From an uncultured Prevotellaceae bacterium (lineage in GTDB: Bacteria > Bacteroidota > Bacteroidia > Bacteroidales > Bacteroidaceae), in contig CAMOSA010000017.1 of assembly GCA_946624335.1 (NCBI GenBank), forward strand, positions 1 to 22,261: a stretch of 22,261 nucleotides of DNA. The letters run 5' to 3'. The position numbers and the translations under genes are program-made. Shown here piece after piece: positions 17,220 through 22,261 of this stretch. The notes under the pieces were generated by a model. The model did no database searches and was not told where the DNA came from. It was given only the letters and a program-made list of their open reading frames with translations. Numbering within the stretch: position 1 is the first letter of the stretch; each line of letters begins with the position of its first letter.

Positions 17220-17310
17220 AGCGGTAGGCCATGCGTCAATTGAAATTTGCAAAATGAAAATTGAGAGATAAACTTGAGGGTCCCGCTTCACTCCGAAGCG
17301 GGCCTTTTTG
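17216..17310 (+). promoter_or_regulatory. Transcription attenuator (terminator/antiterminator) of the aromatic operon
   Basis: The terminator is CCCGCTTC (17282-17289), loop ACTCC, GAAGCGGG (17295-17302), then CCTTTTTG. An exclusive antiterminator is visible: GTGAAGCGG (17216-17224), which includes the leader stop codon, is exactly complementary to CCGCTTCAC (17283-17291), the terminator's 5' arm and loop. Predicted logic: a ribosome stalled on the aromatic codons (17181-17204) leaves 17216-17224 free, so the antiterminator forms and pheA is transcribed. A ribosome that reaches the stop codon covers that strand, and the terminator forms. Confidence 0.88.
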
Positions 17311-17348
17311 TTGAAGACACATAGACACAACCATCTGACATCAGATTT

Positions 17349-18191
17349 ATGAGACGTATAGCAATCCAAGGCATCGAAGGCAGCTTCCACGACATAGCAG
17401 CCCACCAGTACTTCGGCGACGAGGACATCGAGCTGATTTGCTGCGAGAGCTTCGAGCGCGTCTTCGAAGCGCTGCACAGCGACCCGACCGTCATCGGCAT
17501 GGCAGCCATCGAGAATACCATCGCCGGTTCACTGCTGCACAACTACGAGTTGCTGCGCGACTCGGGAGCTGCCATCGTAGGCGAACACAAGCTCAGGATC
17601 AAGCACAGCTTCATGTGTCTGCCCGACGACGATTGGGCCGACATCCGTGAGGTGCACTCTCACCCCGTGGCCCTCATGCAGTGCCGCGAGTTCCTCGATC
17701 GCCACGACACGCTGAAGGTCGTCGAAGCCAGCGACACCGCCGGCGCAGCGCGCGCCGTAGGCCAGGGCCAGATGCACGGGCACGCCGCCATCGGCTCTGC
17801 CCGCGTGGCCGACCTCTACGGGCTGAAAGTGCTTGAAGAGGGCATCGAGACCAACAAACACAATTTCACACGATTCCTCGTCTTTGCCAATCCCTCCCGC
17901 GCCAACCTGCTCCGGGACATCCGCTCGACCGACAAGGCCAGCATCGTCTTCTCGCTGCCGCATGAGGAAGGGTCGCTGTCGCAGGTGCTGAGCGTATTGT
18001 CGTTCTATAAGCTGAACCTGACAAAGATACAGTCGCTCCCCATCATTGGCCGCGAATGGGAGTATATGTTCTACGTCGACGTGCAATTTACCGACTACAC
18101 ACGCTACTCGCAGGGCATCGACGCCATACGCCCGCTGACATCCGGTCTGAAAATTCTTGGAGAATACAAACATGGAACAGAAAACATTTAA
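17349..18191 (+). CDS. pheA: Prephenate dehydratase with ACT regulatory domain
   Basis: It converts prephenate to phenylpyruvate in phenylalanine synthesis. The 280-residue protein has the dehydratase domain at 1-185, with IENTIAGSL (54-62, the ENS-type motif) and HNFTRF (171-176, essential Thr174), and an ACT domain at 197-273 (EEGSLSQVL, NLTKIQSLP) that binds phenylalanine for feedback inhibition. There is no fused chorismate mutase; that activity is on the DAHP synthase encoded downstream. It is the first structural gene of the operon and lies 38 nt after the attenuator U-tract. Its end overlaps the aminotransferase start by 20 nt. Control is therefore likely double: attenuation plus allosteric inhibition. 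Confidence 0.96.
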   Translation: MRRIAIQGIEGSFHDIAAHQYFGDEDIELICCESFERVFEALHSDPTVIGMAAIENTIAGSLLHNYELLRDSGAAIVGEHKLRIKHSFMCLPDDDWADIREVHSHPVALMQCREFLDRHDTLKVVEASDTAGAARAVGQGQMHGHAAIGSARVADLYGLKVLEEGIETNKHNFTRFLVFANPSRANLLRDIRSTDKASIVFSLPHEEGSLSQVLSVLSFYKLNLTKIQSLPIIGREWEYMFYVDVQFTDYTRYSQGIDAIRPLTSGLKILGEYKHGTENI

Positions 18192-19518
18192 GCCCGCCGA
18201 CCGCCTCTCATCGGTCCAGGAGTACTACTTCTCGCGCAAACTCAAGGAGATCGCGCGCTTGAACGCTGAGGGAAAAGACATCATCTCGCTGGCTATCGGG
18301 AGCCCCGACCTGCCACCCTCACCCCAGACCATCGACGTCCTCTGCCGCGAGGCCCGCAAGACCGACGCACACGGCTATCAGCCCACGATCGGCACACCCG
18401 AGCTGCGACAGGCCATGGCCGCCTTCTACAAGCGGTGGTACGGCGTCACACTCGACCCGCAGACTGAAGTACAGCCGCTCATCGGGTCGAAAGAAGGTAT
18501 CCTACACGTGACCCTCGCCTTCGTCAACCCCGGCGACCAGGTGCTCGTGCCCAACCCGGGGTACCCCACCTACACGGCACTCTCACGACTGCTCGGCGCC
18601 GAGGTCATCAACTACGACCTCACCGAGCAGAACGGATGGCAGCCCGACTTCGACGCCATGGAAGCGATGGACCTGAGCCGTGTGAAGCTGATGTGGACCA
18701 ATTATCCCCACATGCCGACAGGCGCTCCGGCACGCCGTGAGACCTACGAACGGCTCGTCGCCTTCGCACAGCGCCACGGCATCATCATCGTCAACGACAA
18801 CCCGTATTCGTTTATCAGACCTACCACTTCCGGACCCACCCCCCTGCCCCTCCCTTGTAGGGAGGGGAGTAATTACTCTCAAGATGGAAATTCAAACTCG
18901 GCGGACGCCTGCTCAGAACATTATACTCCCCTCCCTACAAGGGAGGGGCAGGGGGGTGGGTCCGCCCTTCTCTCCATCCTCCAAATCCCCGGCGCCAAGG
19001 AGTGCTGCATCGAGTTCAATTCAATGTCTAAGAGCCACAATATGCCAGGCTGGCGCGTAGGGCTGCTGGCGACGAACGCGCAGTTCATCCAATGGATCCT
19101 CAAGGTGAAGACCAATATCGACAGCGGCACCTTCCGCGCCTTGCAACTCGCCGCCGCCGAGGCCCTGACCAACAGCAGCGAAGAGTGGCACCGCGAGATG
19201 AACGAGCGCACCTACGCACGCCGACGCACCATTGCCGAGGAGATCATGACAGCCCTCGGATGCTCCTTCGACGCCACACAGACGGGTATGTTCCTCTGGG
19301 GCCGAATCCCCGACAGCTACGCCGACGTGGAGCAACTGACCGAGCATGTGCTGCATGACGCCCGCGTCTTCATCACGCCCGGCTTCATCTTCGGATCCAA
19401 CGGCAAGCGCTACGTACGCATCTCGCTCTGCGCCAAGGAGGAAAAGATGCGCGAGGCGTTGGAGAGGATAAAGAAGACTGAAAGAGTGAAAAGTGAAATA
19501 GTGAAAAGTGAAAAATAA
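18172..19518 (+). CDS. PLP class I/II aminotransferase (aromatic operon) with repeat-derived insertion
   Basis: Probably the aminotransferase that makes phenylalanine and tyrosine from their keto acids or works on prephenate. Fold type I features: SPDLPPS (44-50), IGSKEGI (104-110), NPGYPTY (128-134), NDNPYS with Asp209, and the PLP lysine in SMSKSHNMPGWR (Lys287). The ATG at 18172 is chosen: GGAG lies about 10 nt upstream and the overlap with pheA is 20 nt. A TTG at 18157 would add five residues. Relatives run about 390-400 residues; this is 448. Extra length comes from residues about 217-265, between the conserved FIR and LLSIL segments, encoded by a 134-bp palindromic element, and from a Lys-Ser-Glu tail (437-448) encoded by GTGAAAA repeats. 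Whether the insert is tolerated structurally is unknown. Confidence 0.9.
   Translation: MEQKTFKPADRLSSVQEYYFSRKLKEIARLNAEGKDIISLAIGSPDLPPSPQTIDVLCREARKTDAHGYQPTIGTPELRQAMAAFYKRWYGVTLDPQTEVQPLIGSKEGILHVTLAFVNPGDQVLVPNPGYPTYTALSRLLGAEVINYDLTEQNGWQPDFDAMEAMDLSRVKLMWTNYPHMPTGAPARRETYERLVAFAQRHGIIIVNDNPYSFIRPTTSGPTPLPLPCREGSNYSQDGNSNSADACSEHYTPLPTREGQGGGSALLSILQIPGAKECCIEFNSMSKSHNMPGWRVGLLATNAQFIQWILKVKTNIDSGTFRALQLAAAEALTNSSEEWHREMNERTYARRRTIAEEIMTALGCSFDATQTGMFLWGRIPDSYADVEQLTEHVLHDARVFITPGFIFGSNGKRYVRISLCAKEEKMREALERIKKTERVKSEIVKSEK
18831..18964. repeat. Palindromic element with 41-bp perfect inverted arms, in frame in the aminotransferase
   Basis: Arms 18831-18871 and 18924-18964 are perfect reverse complements over 41 bp, with a 52-nt centre. 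Each arm itself folds: CCCCTCCC-TTGTA-GGGAGGGG. The outer ends read CGGACCC and GGGTCCG. The element is open in the aminotransferase frame, adding roughly 48 codons with flanking bases. The outer end GGGTCCGCC is shared with the 70-95 bp repeats downstream. It encodes no protein of its own, so it is MITE- or REP-like. Confidence 0.93.
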
Positions 19519-19600
19519 AGATTACTCTCAAGACTTGAAGGAAACTTGTATTTTTCACTTTTCACTCTTTCACTTTTCATTTTTCACTTGTCACCTTTCA
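19478..19600. repeat. GTGAAAA tandem arrays in inverted orientation
   Basis: A forward array of GTGAAAA-type units (19478-19518) encodes the last residues and stop of the aminotransferase. After a 31-nt spacer a reverse array (19550-19600, TTTTCAC units) follows. The two are complementary over most of their length and could fold into a long, A/T-rich hairpin, which might terminate or process the mRNA in the 234-bp gap before aroF. A 13-nt stretch ATTACTCTCAAGA in the spacer (19521-19533) also occurs at 18872-18884 in the centre of the palindromic element. Confidence 0.8.
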
Positions 19601-19657
19601 AGAAGTGAAAACTAATTGTATTTTTTAATCATATAATAAACTGCCCCTCCCCAACAC

Positions 19658-19750
19658 CCTCTCAAATACATTCCACTTCCCCCCTTGAGGGGTGGACCGA
19701 AGGCGGAACTATTAAGTGTTCCGACTGAGTGGACTGGGAGGGGGGTCTGC
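19658..19750 (+). repeat. Repeat element copy 1, directly upstream of aroF
   Basis: It shares CCTCTCAAATACATTC and then an identical 54-nt core (TTGAGGGGTGGACCGAAGGC onward) with copy 3. Internal hairpins are CCCC-TTGA-GGGG and CGGAAC-TATTAAGT-GTTCCG. It ends GGGAGGGGGGTCTGC, placing a purine-rich run 8-14 nt before the aroF ATG at 19753. An in-frame GTG inside the element (19729) could add eight residues to the protein. Confidence 0.92.
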
Positions 19751-19752
19751 TT

Positions 19753-20889
19753 ATGGAACTAGAACTTTTACCCCTTGCCCTTCCGGGCATTGAAGACAAA
19801 CGTCCACTGGTCATCGCCGGTCCCTGCTCGGCCGAGACCGAGGAACAAGTGATGAGCACGGCACGCGAACTGTCCAAGAACGGCATCCACGTGTTCCGGG
19901 CCGGAATATGGAAACCGCGCACGAAGCCCGGTGGCTTCGAGGGCAAAGGCGTCGAGGCCCTGCCCTGGATGCAGCGCGTCAAGGCCGAGACGGGTATGCT
20001 CACCGCCACCGAGGTCGCCACGCCCGAGCACGTCGAGGCAGCTCTCGCCGCCGGCATCGACATCCTATGGGTAGGCGCCCGCACCACGGCCAACCCCTTC
20101 TCCGTACAGGCTATCGCCGACGCGCTGCGAGGCACCGATGTGCCCGTGCTCGTGAAGAATCCCGTGAACCCCGACATCGAGCTCTGGACGGGTGCGCTGC
20201 TACGCCTCAACAACGCCGGCATACGGCGTCTCGGAGCTATCCACCGAGGCTTCTCGAGCGTCGACAGCAAGCTCTATCGCAACCCGCCCATGTGGCACCT
20301 GCCCATCGAACTGAAACGGCGCTTCCCTGCGCTGCCCATCATCACAGACCCCAGCCACATGGGAGGACGACGCGACCTCATAGCGCCCCTGTCACAGCAG
20401 GCCATGGATCTCGGCATGGACGGCCTCATGATCGAGAGCCACTGCAACCCCGACAGCGCATGGAGCGACGCCAAGCAGCAAGTGCTGCCCGAAGTGCTCG
20501 ACTTCATCCTCGACCGCCTCGTCGTGCGCGATGAAGTCGAGGTCACCGAGAGCATCAGCCAGCTGCGCAAGCAGATCGACGAGCTCGACAACACGCTCAT
20601 GGACCTGTTGACAAAGCGTATGCGCGTCAGCCGCGAGATCGCCGAGTACAAGAAGCTGCACAACATGACCGTCGTACAGACAACACGCTACAGCGAGATC
20701 CTCGACAAACGAGCTACACAAGGATCGCTATGCGGCATGAGCCCAGACTTCGTTCGCGACATCTATGAGCACATCCACGAAGAGAGCGTGCGACAGCAGC
20801 TGGAGGTCATGAAGACCCCCTCCCCAGTCCACTCAGTCGGAACACTTAATAGTTCCGCCTTCGGTCCACCCCTCAAAGGGGGAGAGTAG
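19753..20889 (+). CDS. aroF: Bifunctional DAHP synthase / chorismate mutase
   Basis: It catalyses the first shikimate step (phosphoenolpyruvate plus erythrose 4-phosphate to DAHP) and chorismate to prephenate. Residues 1-258 are a type I, KDO8P-synthase-like DAHPS: VIAGPCSAE (20-28), GIWKPRTKPGGFEG (51-64), LVKNPVNP (133-140), HRGFSS (164-169) and DPSHMGGRR (199-207). Residues 265-352 are an AroQ-type chorismate mutase (LRKQIDELDNTLMDLLTKRM). The mutase feeds prephenate to the pheA and tyrA products of the same operon. Residues 354-378 come entirely from repeat copy 2, replacing the normal end. The ATG at 19753 is preferred over the GTG at 19729 because the upstream codons belong to repeat copy 1. 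The symbol aroF is by family convention. Confidence 0.93.
   Translation: MELELLPLALPGIEDKRPLVIAGPCSAETEEQVMSTARELSKNGIHVFRAGIWKPRTKPGGFEGKGVEALPWMQRVKAETGMLTATEVATPEHVEAALAAGIDILWVGARTTANPFSVQAIADALRGTDVPVLVKNPVNPDIELWTGALLRLNNAGIRRLGAIHRGFSSVDSKLYRNPPMWHLPIELKRRFPALPIITDPSHMGGRRDLIAPLSQQAMDLGMDGLMIESHCNPDSAWSDAKQQVLPEVLDFILDRLVVRDEVEVTESISQLRKQIDELDNTLMDLLTKRMRVSREIAEYKKLHNMTVVQTTRYSEILDKRATQGSLCGMSPDFVRDIYEHIHEESVRQQLEVMKTPSPVHSVGTLNSSAFGPPLKGGE
20814..20888 (-). repeat. Repeat element copy 2 (inverted), forming the 3' end of aroF
   Basis: The reverse complement carries the same 54-nt core as copies 1 and 3. In the aroF frame it is read as an open tail (KTPSPVHSVG ... PPLKGGE) that ends in TAG at the edge of the element (20887-20889). 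It has CCCCCTTTGAGGGG where copy 3 has CCCCCTTGAGGGG. With copy 3 it forms an inverted pair bracketing the DUF559 gene. Confidence 0.93.
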
Positions 20890-20908
20890 TCACCATTCCA
20901 GAATCATA

Positions 20909-21277
20909 ATGGACTATCGCACTGCATCGTCTGACAGATATAAGCTACTGAAGGAGTACGCTCAGGAGAATCGCAAGAACCAGACCTTGGCCGAACAGGT
21001 TCTCTGGAAGTATTTGGACAGAAAGCAATTAGGTGTGAAATTTCTGAGACAGCACATCATAGGAGACTATATTGTGGATTTCATGTCACGCGAACAAGGA
21101 CTTGTGATAGAGGTCGATGGCGGTTATCACGCCGAACGACAACAACAGGAAAACGATGCCATTCGAGAACAGGCACTCTACAATATGGGGTTTCATGTCC
21201 TACGCTTCACCAATGAAGAAGTCCTCTATGATATAGACTCTGTAATCACTCAAATAGAAAATTATTTTAACCCTTAA
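20909..21277 (+). CDS. DUF559 Vsr-like endonuclease-domain protein
   Basis: A 122-residue protein of the DUF559 (PF04480) family, related to very-short-patch-repair endonucleases. Conserved residues: Glu29 in TLAEQVLW, Asp57 in DYIVDF, Glu68 and Asp70 in LVIEVDGGYH with His74, and Asp83 in ENDAIREQAL. These form a complete PD-(D/E)XK-type nuclease core. Vsr-like domains have been reported as homing endonucleases, but DUF559 proteins themselves are mostly uncharacterised. The gene is more AT-rich than its neighbours, has no role in aromatic synthesis, and sits between inverted copies 2 and 3 of the repeat, so it is probably an acquired cassette. The ATG at 20909 is the first in frame, 19 nt after aroF ends. 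Confidence 0.9.
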   Translation: MDYRTASSDRYKLLKEYAQENRKNQTLAEQVLWKYLDRKQLGVKFLRQHIIGDYIVDFMSREQGLVIEVDGGYHAERQQQENDAIREQALYNMGFHVLRFTNEEVLYDIDSVITQIENYFNP

Positions 21278-21301
21278 AAAATGCCCCTAAACTCCTCTCT
21301 T

Positions 21302-21395
21302 CCTCTCAAATACATTCTACTCTCCCCCTTGAGGGGTGGACCGAAGGCGGAACTATTAAGTGTTCCGACTGAGTGGACTGGGGAGGGGGTCCGCC
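21302..21395 (+). repeat. Repeat element copy 3, directly upstream of tyrA
   Basis: Same orientation as copy 1, sharing CCTCTCAAATACATTC and the 54-nt core. It ends GGGGAGGGGGTCCGCC, one base before the tyrA ATG at 21397, so the purine-rich GGGGAGGGGG lies where a ribosome binding site would be. An in-frame GTG (21373) within the element would add MDWGGGPP to TyrA. Confidence 0.93.
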
Positions 21396-21396
21396 A

Positions 21397-22170
21397 ATGA
21401 GAATATTGATTTTGGGCGCCGGCAAGATGGGCTCGTTCTTCACGGACCTGCTCTCTTTCGACCACGAAGTGGCAGTCTACGACAACGACCCACAGCGCCT
21501 CCGTTTCCTCTACAACACGCAACGCTTCACCTCGCTCGACGAGGTGGATGCCTTCAACCCCGAGTTCGCCATCAACGCCGTGTCACTCAAGTACACCCTC
21601 ACCGTCTTCGACGAGCTCCTGCCGCACATCGGTCCCGACTGCGTGCTCTCCGACATCAGCAGCGTCAAGACGGGCTTCAAGGAGTATTACGAACAGACGG
21701 GCCACCGCTACGTCTCGTCACACCCCATGTTCGGCCCCACCTTTGCCAACCTGGGCGACCTCTCGCGCGAGAACGCCATCCTCATCAACGAGGGCGACTA
21801 CATGGGCCGTATCTTCTTCCGCGACCTCTACACACGGCTCGGCCTCAACCTGAAGGAGCTCTCCTTCGCCGAGCACGACGAGACCATGTCCTACTCGCTT
21901 TCCATCCCCTTCGTCTCCACCTTCGTCTTCTCCGCCGTCATGAAGCATCAGGACACGCCGGGAACGACCTTCAAGCGGCACATGAAGATTGCACGTGGCG
22001 TGCTCTCAGAGGACGATACCCTCCTGCGCGAGATACTCTTCAACCCTCACACCAAGCCGAAAGTTGAGATGATACGCGCCGAGCTCAAGCAACTCATACA
22101 GATCATCGACGACCGCGACGAAGAAGCCATGAGCCGCTACCTCACCAAGATACGCAAGAACATCTCTTGA
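21397..22170 (+). CDS. tyrA: Prephenate dehydrogenase
   Basis: It oxidises prephenate to 4-hydroxyphenylpyruvate for tyrosine synthesis. The 257-residue protein begins with a Rossmann segment (ILILGAGKMGSF, GAGKMG at 7-12) and an acidic residue after the second strand (Asp29 in VYDND), which fits NAD use. Further signatures are LSDISSVKTG (84-93) and the active-site SSHPMFGP (107-114, His109). The all-alpha C-terminal domain ends at 257. There is no fused ACT domain. The ATG at 21397 begins exactly on the Rossmann strand; a GTG at 21373 lies inside repeat copy 3. Last visible gene of the operon; its stop abuts a GTGAAAA array. Confidence 0.94.
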   Translation: MRILILGAGKMGSFFTDLLSFDHEVAVYDNDPQRLRFLYNTQRFTSLDEVDAFNPEFAINAVSLKYTLTVFDELLPHIGPDCVLSDISSVKTGFKEYYEQTGHRYVSSHPMFGPTFANLGDLSRENAILINEGDYMGRIFFRDLYTRLGLNLKELSFAEHDETMSYSLSIPFVSTFVFSAVMKHQDTPGTTFKRHMKIARGVLSEDDTLLREILFNPHTKPKVEMIRAELKQLIQIIDDRDEEAMSRYLTKIRKNIS

Positions 22171-22261
22171 GTGAAAAATGAAAAAGTGAAAAGTGAAAAA
22201 TGAAAAAGTGAAAAGTGAAAAGTGAAAAGTGAAAAGTGAAAAGTGAAAGAGTGAAAAGTGA
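22168..22261 (+). repeat. GTGAAAA heptamer array after tyrA, running off the window
   Basis: The tyrA stop TGA (22168-22170) is followed at once by GTGAAAA units with ATGAAAAA variants, at least a dozen copies, continuing to the window edge. The same unit occurs at the aminotransferase end. No gene or terminator is visible here. Confidence 0.9.

Noticed and set aside
16947..17477. Longer 703-residue version of the L,D-transpeptidase
   Set aside because: It would run antisense through the pheA start, leader and promoter and bury the lipoprotein signal. The promoter box at 16984-16991 lies downstream of that start.
20909..21277. Insertion-sequence transposase
   Set aside because: The protein is a DUF559 nuclease-fold protein. 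No DDE, HUH or serine/tyrosine recombinase motif is present.

Overview
The window looks like a chromosomal segment of a GC-rich member of the Bacteroidota, most likely Bacteroidales and Prevotella-like. Evidence: several genes are preceded by the Bacteroidota -7 promoter box TAnnTTTG (TATCTTTG, TACCTTTG, TACTTTTG, TAACTTTG) and mostly lack a Shine-Dalgarno sequence; there are many secreted carbohydrate-active enzymes; one large enzyme ends in the short C-terminal motif common in Prevotella secreted proteins; and a pheA-aminotransferase-aroF/CM-tyrA operon of Bacteroidota type is present. Species identity is not provable from the sequence alone.

Layout. 1-236: two strong hairpin terminators. 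237-1577 (-): glutamate dehydrogenase. 1826-4092 (+): a GHL10-type glycosidase-like protein with a Lys/Ser/Thr-rich tail, translationally coupled to a small exported protein. 4123-4147: a terminator shared by convergent genes. 4171-13204 (-): a four-gene polysaccharide operon, read GH88 unsaturated uronyl hydrolase, an alginate-lyase-like plus GH28-like beta-helix fusion, an alginate-lyase-like (PL38-like) lyase with Ig-like repeats, and GH43. A CE1-like esterase (13358-14527, +) diverges from it. Together these suggest breakdown of a uronic-acid-containing, esterified plant or algal glycan: lyases make unsaturated ends, GH88 removes them, and the GH43 and esterase trim side groups. No SusC/SusD pair or regulator is in the window. 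14787-15164 is a DUF1232 protein, then a 29-unit heptamer array, then an L,D-transpeptidase lipoprotein (-).

17129-22170 (+) is the aromatic amino acid operon: promoter, an 18-residue leader peptide with eight consecutive aromatic residues, a terminator with a mutually exclusive antiterminator (a textbook attenuator), pheA, a class I/II aminotransferase, DAHP synthase-chorismate mutase, a DUF559 Vsr-like nuclease gene, and tyrA. This operon has been invaded by palindromic repeats. Three copies of a 70-95 bp element lie around aroF and the DUF559 gene, with the DUF559 gene bracketed by an inverted pair. A different element with 41-bp perfect inverted arms sits in frame inside the aminotransferase gene. 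The repeats supply the sequence immediately upstream of two start codons and the last 25 codons of the DAHP synthase.

The most interesting features are the aromatic attenuator, the possible DUF559-linked family of palindromic elements that insert into and extend coding genes, and short tandem arrays (7-, 8- or about 14-bp units carrying stop triplets on the sense strand) that begin at the stop codons of five genes.
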